Positions 19,143 through 26,442 of a DNA stretch of 64,000 nt are shown in pieces. Numbering within the stretch: position 1 is the first letter of the stretch; the number at the start of each line of letters is the position of its first letter. The notes beneath the pieces were generated by a model. That model was given only the letters and a program-made list of their open reading frames with translations. It did no database searches and was not told the origin of the DNA. Origin of the DNA: Bradyrhizobium sp. WD16. GTDB lineage: Bacteria; Pseudomonadota; Alphaproteobacteria; Rhizobiales; Xanthobacteraceae. A program made the translations under genes and the position numbers. The stretch lies in contig NZ_CP028908.1 in assembly GCF_024181725.1 (NCBI RefSeq), positions 1,550,001-1,614,000 of the forward strand, read 5' to 3'.

Positions 19143-20531
19143 TCACGTAAACGACCAGTTCGGCAGCAGAACGACGTTCGAATAGCCGCTCGTTGTCGCA
19201 TTGCCGAGATCCGGTGCGCCCGCGACTTTCGTGATCTCGTTGGTCACGCCATTATAGGTCGCCGCGACAATGGCGGCGTATCTCGACGTCGTCGTATAGC
19301 CGGAGATCATGTTGCCGCCGATGAGGACGCGGGTGTGGGTCGTGTCGGCCTGATAGAAGCCGATGCCGCCCGCGCAATTCCTGACGTTGTTGTTCTCGAC
19401 CTGGGCCAGGACCTTTTCCGCCCCGAAGATGCCGTTGTAGTTGACGGCGAAGACATAGATGCCCCAATCCGTCGCCGCGGCGACCTGGTTGTTGGCGACG
19501 AGGCAATCCGCCTCGGCATAAATCGCGCGGCCCCAGGTCTGGTACGAGCCGCCGGGGTAGGTGATCGTGTTGTTGGTGCAGTTCGAGACCTGGTTTCCGG
19601 TGATCGAGATCCACCGCCCTCCGTTATTGGAGTTGGCCGCGACGATGCCGACCCCGCACGTTTCGACCCGGTTACTCGAAATGACCCCGCCGACCCAGCT
19701 TGTCCCCGCGGCCGGTGCTTCGACGTAGATCGCGGACTCGCCGCTGCCGTAGCACTGATTGCCGGAGATCACGGCGTTGGACGACGCATTGGCGCGAATG
19801 CCGGAGAAGGCCGAATTGTAAGTCATGTTGTCGATGACTTTCACGTAGTTGGCGTTCACGACCAGGATCGCATTGCCGTTCTCGCCCGATCCGCCACTGA
19901 GCGCCGACGTAAATCCGATCTGATTGTTGGAAATGACGCCCTGGTCGCTTCCCGCCGACGAGCGCACCACGCAAATCCCATTGTCGCTCGAATAGGTGAC
20001 GACGTTGCGGTCGATGAACACGACGTTGCTGGCGTCGTGATTGAGAACGGCGTATTTCTTGCTGCCGAAGATCTGGTTTCCTTCGATGCGACCGCGGCAC
20101 TTGTACAGGTAGATGCCGATGCCGCCCGAGTTGGAGATCGCGCAGTTCAGGACGTTGATGAAATCGATCCAGGCCGCCTGGATGATCGCGGACAATCCCC
20201 CGGCAGGAAAGGTTTGCGAGGCGCCGTCGAACGACAGGTCGCGAATGGTGACGGGGCCGAAACGATCGTCCTCGTCGCCATCGCCATCAGTGGACCCGAC
20301 GATGTTGATCGTCGGCGAGCGCCCGAAGCCGGTAATTTTGGCCTGTCCGGGCACTGCATAGATTTCGATCGGAGCGGTGATATTGACGCTCGTGACCGGG
20401 AAAGTGCCCTTCGGGATGAAGAGAGGCAGTCCCTGGGTCTGGGCCGCATTGATCGCGGCCTGAAGATGCGCGGTCTGATCTGCCGAGCCGCTCGTGAGGC
20501 CGTAATCGGCAGCGTTCAAAGCTGTAGCCAT
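19143..20531 (-). CDS. Right-handed beta-helix repeat protein without signal peptide
   Basis: This 462-residue protein starts MATALNAADYGLTSGSADQT, then an AAINAAQTQGLPLFIPKGTF segment. That matches the N-terminal cap of pectate-lyase-like and tailspike beta-helices. It is followed by ten or more Asn/Gly-rich coils with repeated G-N-x-I/V and S-x-N-R-V turns. The overall look resembles the TIGR03808 family of twin-arginine-exported repeat proteins, but no Tat or Sec signal is present, so it may be cytosolic or use another route. The upstream neighbour on the other strand is an acyltransferase. Glycan binding, epimerisation or lysis are possible roles; no catalytic residues can be assigned. 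Confidence 0.72.
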   Translation of the reverse strand: MATALNAADYGLTSGSADQTAHLQAAINAAQTQGLPLFIPKGTFPVTSVNITAPIEIYAVPGQAKITGFGRSPTINIVGSTDGDGDEDDRFGPVTIRDLSFDGASQTFPAGGLSAIIQAAWIDFINVLNCAISNSGGIGIYLYKCRGRIEGNQIFGSKKYAVLNHDASNVVFIDRNVVTYSSDNGICVVRSSAGSDQGVISNNQIGFTSALSGGSGENGNAILVVNANYVKVIDNMTYNSAFSGIRANASSNAVISGNQCYGSGESAIYVEAPAAGTSWVGGVISSNRVETCGVGIVAANSNNGGRWISITGNQVSNCTNNTITYPGGSYQTWGRAIYAEADCLVANNQVAAATDWGIYVFAVNYNGIFGAEKVLAQVENNNVRNCAGGIGFYQADTTHTRVLIGGNMISGYTTTSRYAAIVAATYNGVTNEITKVAGAPDLGNATTSGYSNVVLLPNWSFT

Positions 20532-20852
20532 GATGCACCTGTGCGCTTGTGTGACGACACGAGCGAGAGCGCTCGCGGCAAAAGAAAAGCACGGGCGGCA
20601 CGCAGCCCATACGAATTTGCGAGTTAGCCACCACTGCCAGACCGATGGGCATCAAGGGGACGGGAAAAGCCGGATCGGATGATGGGGAAGCTCGCCCCCG
20701 TCCCCGGGGAAGCAGCCCGGCGGTCGGCGCGGATCGGCGCGCCTGGAGGGCCGCGGTGCGCAACAGAAAACCCTTGCGGCAAGGCGCAACCACAAGATGA
20801 CGTCGATCCGCGAATAAACCAAACATTTCCCATTTGCGTCTATGTCTGGACC
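20532..20852. other. Divergent intergenic region, no gene seen
   Basis: This 321-base spacer separates the leftward beta-helix gene and the rightward acyltransferase. The acyltransferase frame stays open upstream to 20679 but without coding character. No clear operator or promoter hexamers were recognised. Confidence 0.5.
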
Positions 20853-21938
20853 ATGACGCAAGACAGGACGATGGCAGGCTTTCGCTTCCAGTCGCTGCAG
20901 GCGGGGCGCGGCCTCGCGGCGCTGGCCGTCGTGCTGTATCACGCGGCGGATACAATCACCCTGCCGAAGTATATCGGCCCCGATCCGACAGGATTACTCG
21001 CGTATTTTCTGCCCGGCCACGCCGGGGTACATTACTTTTTCGTCTTGAGCGGCTTTGTCATCTATCATGTTCACGGACATGATCGTGGCGCGCCGGCATT
21101 TTCGAACTTCATCTGGAAGCGAACGACGAGGCTGGTGCCCGCATTGTGGGTGTGGCTCGCCGTCGTCACGACTCTTCTCTATCTCCAACCCGGCGCCGCG
21201 GCAGAGGCCTTTGGTCTTCGATCGGTACTGCAAGCGTTTTCATTGATACCCGTCGAGCAGGAGGTCGTCCTCAAGGTCGAGTGGACGCTGCGGCATGAAA
21301 TGCTGTTTTACGTGCTGTACGCCCTTTATGTTCTCTACCGCCCCCTCGGGGCGATCGTTCTTTCGACATGGTTTGCCGGCTCGTTGATCTCGCATCTTGC
21401 CGACGCCTCCTTCCCGTATGACTTCGTCTTTTCCCCCTTTCATCTGCTGTTCCTGAGCGGAATTGGCATTGCCCATGTCCTTTCCCGCCGGCGGATTCCC
21501 GCACCACACATGATGGTTGCGGCAGGCTTCGTCGCTCTTGCCGTGGCGTGGCTGCGCGACCCCGGCTATCGCGTCGACGGCCTCAACGGCCAGCTCATCG
21601 GATTCGGGGCCGGCGCGACATTGATGATCGCAGGACTGACCGAACTGGACCGGCAGCATCGCCTCCCCTATTCGGTCCTGCTCGGTCATCTTGGCGACGC
21701 CTCGTATTCGCTCTATCTCACCAATCTGACGATCATTTCCGCGTCCTGTAAGGTCGCCACGATCGTCAACGGCAAGTACGGCCTGCCGCCGCTCGTGTGG
21801 TTCTGCGCCGCTGTCGCAACAAGCGTGGCGTTTGGCTGGTTATTCCATCGATACGTCGAGCGCCCACTGCTTCGCATGCTCCAGCGCGGGCGCGGCCACG
21901 CGCAGCGCAATCGTGAAGCGCTGGTGCGGTGGATCTGA
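20853..21938 (+). CDS. Acyltransferase family 3 (OafA/YrhL-like) membrane protein
   Basis: This 361-residue protein has about ten membrane segments and the acyltransferase-3 signature. It opens LQAGRGLAALAVVLYHAADT with the catalytic His in the R-x10-H pattern, and HAGVHYFFVLSGFVIYH follows in the next loop. Such enzymes transfer acetyl or other acyl groups onto extracytoplasmic glycans. The start ATG 20853 is preferred because homologues start shortly before the R-x10-H motif; ATG 20871 is also possible. The last six codons and the stop lie inside palindromic repeat D', so the native C-terminus may have been replaced. Confidence 0.87.
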   Translation: MTQDRTMAGFRFQSLQAGRGLAALAVVLYHAADTITLPKYIGPDPTGLLAYFLPGHAGVHYFFVLSGFVIYHVHGHDRGAPAFSNFIWKRTTRLVPALWVWLAVVTTLLYLQPGAAAEAFGLRSVLQAFSLIPVEQEVVLKVEWTLRHEMLFYVLYALYVLYRPLGAIVLSTWFAGSLISHLADASFPYDFVFSPFHLLFLSGIGIAHVLSRRRIPAPHMMVAAGFVALAVAWLRDPGYRVDGLNGQLIGFGAGATLMIAGLTELDRQHRLPYSVLLGHLGDASYSLYLTNLTIISASCKVATIVNGKYGLPPLVWFCAAVATSVAFGWLFHRYVERPLLRMLQRGRGHAQRNREALVRWI

Positions 21939-21994
21939 CGCTCGTTTCAGCATTGCAGCGAGTTCTTCATACGAGCGTCAGATCCAAAACCAGC
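21921..21994. repeat. Palindromic element D' (inverted copy of D)
   Basis: This 74-base palindrome reads GGTGCGGTGGATCTGACGCT, and its right arm ends AGCGTCAGATCCAAAACCAG. It is about 90% identical to the reverse complement of element D at 14634-14710. It overlaps the 3' end of the acyltransferase gene. Confidence 0.82.
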
Positions 21995-22020
21995 CGTCCG
22001 GGAGAGGCATTCGACGCCGA

Positions 22021-22056
22021 AAAGAAAAAAGCCGCGAGCATTAACGCTCGCGGCTT
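22021..22056 (-). terminator. Rho-independent terminator of the OmpW gene
   Basis: The stem GCCGCGAGC/GCTCGCGGC (11 bp with the flanking AA/TT, loop ATTAAC) is followed on the minus strand by TTTTTTCTTT. It lies 28 bases past the OmpW stop. Confidence 0.93.
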
Positions 22057-22083
22057 CAGTGGTGGAGAGGTCGTTAAAACGTG

Positions 22084-22833
22084 TCAGAAGCGGTAGGTGA
22101 TACCACCGCCGATCAGCCACGGATCGATGTTGGCGCGGCCATTGACGGCGATCGTGCCGTTGACGATAGCGTTGTAGTCGGCCCGCAGGAACAGCTTCTT
22201 GACGTCGAAGTTGAGGCCCCAATGGCGGTCGATCATGTAGTCGAAGCCGGCCTGGAGGGCGAGGCCCGGGGCGTTCTTGATGTTCAGATAGGTGGTGCTC
22301 AGGCCGGCGGCCGGCAGGCCGGCGGGCGTCACGACGTTGGCAGCCGACTGGCTGAAGAACACCGTGTAGTTCACGCCGACGCCCAAATAGGGCTGGAAGG
22401 CGCCGAAGTTGGTGAAGTGGTACTGGAAGGTCAGGGTCGGCGGCAGCAGCCAGGCCTTGCCGATATCGAGGCCACCCAGCGCACCGGTGCCGGTGATGTG
22501 GTGCTTGGTGACACCGAGGATGAGTTCGGCGGCGATGTTCGGCGTGAAGTAGTAGCTGATGTCGAGTTCAGGAATGACCTGATTGTTGATGTCGAGCCCG
22601 GAGAACGGCGAGGACAGGCCGGGAGCCGCGGCAACATTCACGGTGCTGTTGCCGCTCTCGGGCAGCACGCCGAGCGCGCGCAGGCGAATCTGCCAGGGGC
22701 TCCAGGGCTCCACCGGGATGGCCTTGTAGACGGGCGCTTGGGTGCTCAGATCGGCGGCCTGGGCAGCCTGGCCGGCAGCGCCAATGGTCAGGGCGGCGGC
22801 AAAGGCAAACCGCGCCACGATGGAAGTCTTCAT
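22084..22833 (-). CDS. OmpW family outer-membrane protein
   Basis: This 249-residue protein has a signal peptide ending AAQAADLS and an eight-stranded barrel of the OmpW family. Family blocks include WQIRLRALGVLPESG at the first strand, an IPELDISYYFTPNIAAELI segment, and a C-terminal GGGITYRF ending in Phe. ATG 22833 follows AGGGGG at good spacing. OmpW proteins make a narrow hydrophobic channel and are often induced under low oxygen. An FNR-type box about 95 bases upstream and the neighbouring Crp/Fnr gene fit that pattern. A strong terminator follows, so it is monocistronic. Confidence 0.92.
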   Translation of the reverse strand: MKTSIVARFAFAAALTIGAAGQAAQAADLSTQAPVYKAIPVEPWSPWQIRLRALGVLPESGNSTVNVAAAPGLSSPFSGLDINNQVIPELDISYYFTPNIAAELILGVTKHHITGTGALGGLDIGKAWLLPPTLTFQYHFTNFGAFQPYLGVGVNYTVFFSQSAANVVTPAGLPAAGLSTTYLNIKNAPGLALQAGFDYMIDRHWGLNFDVKKLFLRADYNAIVNGTIAVNGRANIDPWLIGGGITYRF

Positions 22834-22920
22834 TTCTAATCCCCCTGGTTCAGCCAAAACGAGTCGCCAAGTGCGCCTCGATGTCGCGGCGCATAAGACG
22901 CAAGGGGACCTCCAAAGAAA

Positions 22921-22934
22921 TTGATCCACGTCAG
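22921..22934 (-). promoter_or_regulatory. FNR/FixK-type box upstream of OmpW
   Basis: On the minus strand it reads CTGACGTGGATCAA, matching TTGAC-N4-ATCAA at nine of ten informative positions. A TTATGC hexamer follows at a distance suited to a -10 if the box is centred near -41.5. Confidence 0.6.
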
Positions 22935-22998
22935 TTTCTCCCAAAGGTCTGCCGGGTGTTGCAGAGACGCAACAATCAGTGCGTCAGTCCGCCGCAGA

Positions 22999-23727
22999 TC
23001 ACGCCGAGACGCCGATTCGCTTGCGGTCGACGTCGCCCTTGCCGGCGATCTGGACGAGCACGGCGCGATCGAGCAGGCGAAGCTGGCGCGAACGGGCGAT
23101 CTCGATCAGCCGGCGCTGGCGGAAGGCGGTCAGGACGCGGGAGACGGTCTCATGGCTGAGACCGAGATAGTCGGCGATATCGGCCCGCAGAATCGACAGC
23201 TGCAGCCACTCGCCGGGCGTGCCGCTACTGGTCCGATCGTCGAGGTCGAGCAGAAAGGCGGCAACGCTGGCCTCGGCATCGTGGCGCCCCAGGATGGCGA
23301 TGAGCTCGTAAGCCGCATCGCGTTCGCGGGCGAGCTGGCGGTGAAGCCCCACCAGAACGGTGCTGTTGCTGCGGGCCGCAGCGTGAAACGGCGTGAGCGG
23401 AATCGCGCGCACCTCGGCCGCGGTCACCGCCTGGGCGCTGAACCGATGCTGCTGTCCTTCCTCGGGAATGATCGCCTCGCCGGCGCCACGGAAGCCGATG
23501 ATTCGGCGGCGACCGTCGCGCAGCAGCCAGTAGAGCCGCAGGGCCCCCTTGCGGACGAAGATCACCTCGCGGGCGAGATCTCCTGCAGAAAACAGATGCT
23601 GGCCGGGGCCGAGCTGACGGCGCGCGCAAGTGAAGGGCGCGCCCGCGGCCGCGCCGACCCCATGTGGACAGGCCTCGCAGGCCGGGCCCGCCGCAAGGCT
23701 CAAAAGGCATTCTGAAAGGGGAGTCAC
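22999..23727 (-). CDS. Crp/Fnr family transcriptional regulator, FNR-like
   Basis: This 242-residue regulator has an N-terminal cysteine pattern (Cys7, C-E-A-C at 17-20, Cys34), a cyclic-nucleotide-binding-type beta-roll, and a C-terminal winged helix. The recognition helix contains LGLSHETVSRVL; the E-x2-S-R pattern is the FNR-type reader of TTGAT half-sites. The cysteines suggest a possible oxygen-labile iron-sulfur cluster, but their spacing is not exactly that of E. coli FNR and the beta-roll cysteine is not obvious. The start is GTG 23727 with an in-frame stop just upstream and no good ribosome-binding site. A perfect FNR box lies 34-47 bases upstream, suggesting autoregulation. Confidence 0.88.
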   Translation of the reverse strand: MTPLSECLLSLAAGPACEACPHGVGAAAGAPFTCARRQLGPGQHLFSAGDLAREVIFVRKGALRLYWLLRDGRRRIIGFRGAGEAIIPEEGQQHRFSAQAVTAAEVRAIPLTPFHAAARSNSTVLVGLHRQLARERDAAYELIAILGRHDAEASVAAFLLDLDDRTSSGTPGEWLQLSILRADIADYLGLSHETVSRVLTAFRQRRLIEIARSRQLRLLDRAVLVQIAGKGDVDRKRIGVSA

Positions 23728-23760
23728 ACGTCATGCAATCGCGCCGGTCGCCTGCCGGCA

Positions 23761-23774
23761 TTGACCTGCATCAA
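23761..23774. promoter_or_regulatory. Perfect FNR/FixK box
   Basis: TTGACCTGCATCAA is an exact TTGAC-N4-ATCAA site. Its centre is 40.5 bases from the GTG start of the Crp/Fnr gene and about 225 bases from the rightward gene at 23994. Confidence 0.8.
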
Positions 23775-23993
23775 CACATCGGACAGCCGCCCCAGACAGC
23801 GCCACGGCCGGTTCGACGCTGTCCCAGAAGGTGACCGGAGCCGGCAACCAGGCGCCACCACGCAATAACCGGGGACAAACCGGCGGTTGAAAGGTGACAA
23901 ATTACCATGATCGGGCCAGATTTCCGCCCTCCTGACCCGCCCGGCGTGGGACGATGTTGCGCGCCGATGATCGCGCTGGCAAACCTTGGTGCC

Positions 23994-24659
23994 ATGATCT
24001 CGTTGCGTTTTCTGATCCTGGGCGGCCTCGCCCTTTCCCCCACCGCCGCAGCGGCGCAGTGGTGGTCGCCATTCGCGCCGCGGGATTACGAGGACTGCGC
24101 CACCGCGGTGGAGAAGGGCGCCACCAAGGAAACCAAAGCCGGGCTGTTGCAGGATTGCGACGTCAAATTCCCGGGCCGGCGCAAGCCCGGCGGCGGCTAC
24201 ACCTATTTCGATTTCATGCAGAACCGGCATTTCGACATCGCCGGCCCAAGGCCGACGGCGGAAGAGCTGCGGCACATGGATGAGGAATATGCCGCCTATC
24301 TCGGCCGTCAGCGCCACAACGAGATTGCCGCGGCGCTGATCCAGGAGCAGCAGCAGGCGGCCGCGCGGAACGTCGCTGCCCGCGATCTCGCCTCGGGCGA
24401 TGTCACGGCGGCGATGCCTCCGCCGCCGCCGCTGACGCGCCGTCCACCGCCGCCGCAGCTCAAGACCGCAGCACTCTCGCCACCGCTGACCCTACCTTTG
24501 GCGCGGCCGCCCGCGGCCGCACGCGCCGCCAAGCGGGCGGCGAAGCCGAAGCCCGAGCCGTGCGAGAACCGGCTCGCCTGCACCTGGTCGGACCTCTCCA
24601 ACAAGGTCAAGACGCTGTTCGCACCGGCGCGCCCGGCCAAGGCCGGCAAGGGCATTTGA
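23994..24659 (+). CDS. Hypothetical exported proline-rich protein
   Basis: This 221-residue protein has an apparent signal peptide (MISLRFLILGGLALSPTAAA-AQ). Its N-terminal domain has paired cysteines (EDCATAVEKG and LQDCDVKF) and a YTYFDFMQNRHFDIAGPRPT block. A central Ala/Gln helix is followed by a Pro-rich linker (PPPPPLTRRPPPPQ) and a C-terminal Cys pair (PCENRLACTW). ATG 23994 is chosen because it begins the signal peptide; an earlier ATG at 23967 is in frame. I do not recognise the family. The layout suggests a periplasmic protein. Confidence 0.6.
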   Translation: MISLRFLILGGLALSPTAAAAQWWSPFAPRDYEDCATAVEKGATKETKAGLLQDCDVKFPGRRKPGGGYTYFDFMQNRHFDIAGPRPTAEELRHMDEEYAAYLGRQRHNEIAAALIQEQQQAAARNVAARDLASGDVTAAMPPPPPLTRRPPPPQLKTAALSPPLTLPLARPPAAARAAKRAAKPKPEPCENRLACTWSDLSNKVKTLFAPARPAKAGKGI

Positions 24660-24742
24660 TCCCGGCAACCCGCTCGCATCCCGTCCGGCACAATCCCCGC
24701 GCGCGACCGATCCGGCGGTTTTCTGCCGGCGGCGGGTTTTCA

Positions 24743-24760
24743 TCGGCGGAAATCCGCCGA
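24743..24760. promoter_or_regulatory. Inverted repeat, candidate enhancer-binding site
   Basis: TCGGCGGAAATCCGCCGA is a perfect 8-bp dyad with a two-base spacer. It is centred about 122 bases before the start expected from the -24/-12 element at 24848, a usual distance for a sigma-54 activator site. Confidence 0.5.
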
Positions 24761-24847
24761 TCGCGGACCACGACCGGACCCGGCGGTCTCCACCCAAGCG
24801 ACTGACTCCCAAAGGCGATTCGCGCCGGGCGGAATGCCGCGCCGGGC

Positions 24848-24863
24848 TGGCCCCGGCCTTGCG
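24848..24863 (+). promoter_or_regulatory. Candidate sigma-54 (-24/-12) promoter for the MFS gene
   Basis: TGGCCCCGGCCTTGCG has the invariant GG and GC with ten bases between them and keeps TGGC and TTGC of the consensus. The predicted start is near 24874, 38 bases ahead of the ATG at 24912. Confidence 0.62.
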
Positions 24864-24911
24864 TAAGCCCCCGCAGGCGGCTCCAAGAGCCGCGGTGACA
24901 GGGAGGACATC

Positions 24912-26264
24912 ATGACCGATGCCGCATGTGCCGGAACGCTGCCGGCAGCCAGCCAGGACAGCACCTCGACCACTGCCCGCCGGATCAAATCGATCTTCGG
25001 CGGGTCGGTCGGCAATCTCGTCGAGTGGTACGACTGGTACGCCTATTCCGCCTTCGCGCTCTATTTCGCCAAGGCCTTCTTTCCCGCCGGCAATCCCACG
25101 GCCCAGCTTCTCAACACCGCGGCGGTGTTCGCCCTCGGCTTCATCATGCGGCCGATCGGCGGCTGGGTCATGGGCGTCTATGCCGACCGCTACGGACGCC
25201 GTGCCGCGCTCAGCCTCTCGGTTCTGCTGATGTGCGCCGGCTCGCTGGTGATCGCGCTGACCCCGAGCTACGCCCTGATCGGCGTCTGGGCGCCGGTGCT
25301 GCTGGTGCTGGCGCGCCTTGGCCAGGGCATCAGCCTCGGCGGCGAATACGGCGCCAGCGCCACCTATCTCTCCGAGGTCGCCACCTCCGAGAGCCGCGGC
25401 TTCTATTCGAGCTTTCAATACGTCACGCTGATCATGGGTCAGCTTACCGCGCTCGCCGTCCTGCTGGTGCTGCAGTTCTTCCTGCTCTCGCCGGCCCAGC
25501 TCGACGCCTGGGGCTGGCGCATTCCGTTCGTCATTGGGGCGCTGTGCGCGCTGGTCGCGTTCTGGCTGCGACGCTCGATGGTCGAAAGCCAGCAGTTCGA
25601 GCATGCCCGCGACCACACCCGGCAGCGGCCATCGATGTTCGGCCAGATCCGGGCGCTGGCGCAGCATCCGCGCGCCGTCGCCACCGTGGTCGGCCTGACC
25701 ATGGGCGGCACTGTCGCCTTCTACACCTACACGATCTACATGCAGAAATTCCTGGTGAACACGGTCGGCCTCAGCAAGGATCAGTCGACCCTGATCTCCG
25801 CGGCCTCGCTGTTCCTCTTCATGTGCCTGCAGCCGGTGTTCGGCGCGCTGTCGGACCGCATCGGCCGCCGGCCGCTGCTGGTCGGCTTCGGCGTCCTCGG
25901 CACCCTGCTGACGGTGCCGCTGTTGACCGAATTGTCGACGACGCACGATCCGCTGCTGGCCTTCGGCCTGATCATGGCGGCCCTGCTGATCGTGTCGGGC
26001 TATACCTCGATCAATGCGGTGGTGAAGGCCGAGCTGTTTCCGACCGAGATCCGCGCCACCGGCGTCGCCCTGCCCTATGCGGTCGCGGTGTCGGTGTTCG
26101 GCGGAACGGCCGAATATATCGCGCTGTACTTCAAGTCGATCGGCCATGAGCCCTGGTTCTACTGGTATGTCTCGGGCTGCATCGCCTGCTCGCTGCTCGT
26201 CTATCTGGTGATGCCCGACACCAAGGCCACCTCGCTGATCGACCGCGACGCCACCGCGCGCTGA
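24912..26264 (+). CDS. MFS transporter, metabolite:H+ symporter (MHS) family, KgtP-like
   Basis: This 450-residue, 12-TM protein matches the MHS family (alpha-ketoglutarate permease KgtP, citrate and proline/betaine carriers). Hallmarks are GGSVGNLVEWYDWYAYSAFA before TM1, the RPIGGWVMGVYADRYGRRAA loop 2-3 motif, and GQGISLGGEYGASATYLSE in TM4-5. It probably imports a di- or tricarboxylate with protons. The ATG follows GGGAGGA. A candidate sigma-54 promoter and upstream dyad precede it, and a DctB/DctD-like pair lies 180 bases downstream on the same strand, so it is the likely regulated target. Confidence 0.92.
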   Translation: MTDAACAGTLPAASQDSTSTTARRIKSIFGGSVGNLVEWYDWYAYSAFALYFAKAFFPAGNPTAQLLNTAAVFALGFIMRPIGGWVMGVYADRYGRRAALSLSVLLMCAGSLVIALTPSYALIGVWAPVLLVLARLGQGISLGGEYGASATYLSEVATSESRGFYSSFQYVTLIMGQLTALAVLLVLQFFLLSPAQLDAWGWRIPFVIGALCALVAFWLRRSMVESQQFEHARDHTRQRPSMFGQIRALAQHPRAVATVVGLTMGGTVAFYTYTIYMQKFLVNTVGLSKDQSTLISAASLFLFMCLQPVFGALSDRIGRRPLLVGFGVLGTLLTVPLLTELSTTHDPLLAFGLIMAALLIVSGYTSINAVVKAELFPTEIRATGVALPYAVAVSVFGGTAEYIALYFKSIGHEPWFYWYVSGCIACSLLVYLVMPDTKATSLIDRDATAR

Positions 26265-26336
26265 CGGCAGGCCGCTGCCCCGCCGACGCGCGGCAGCGGC
26301 TGCACATGGCGACACCGCGCTCGCCTTGCGTTTCTG

Positions 26337-26399
26337 CGTCGTCGCCCGGTTCTCCACCGCCATCGCCCCGCTTCAAGCGGGCCCGGCCGGGCGACGACG
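26337..26399. repeat. REP-like palindrome
   Basis: Arms CGTCGTCGCCCGG and CCGGGCGACGACG (13 bp, perfect) surround a 37-base loop between the MFS gene and the sensor kinase gene. The same 13-base arm occurs at 48754-48766. Confidence 0.65.
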
Positions 26400-26442
26400 G
26401 CATTGGCCGTGGCCGCGGCAATTCGTGTAAGATGGCTCCGCA

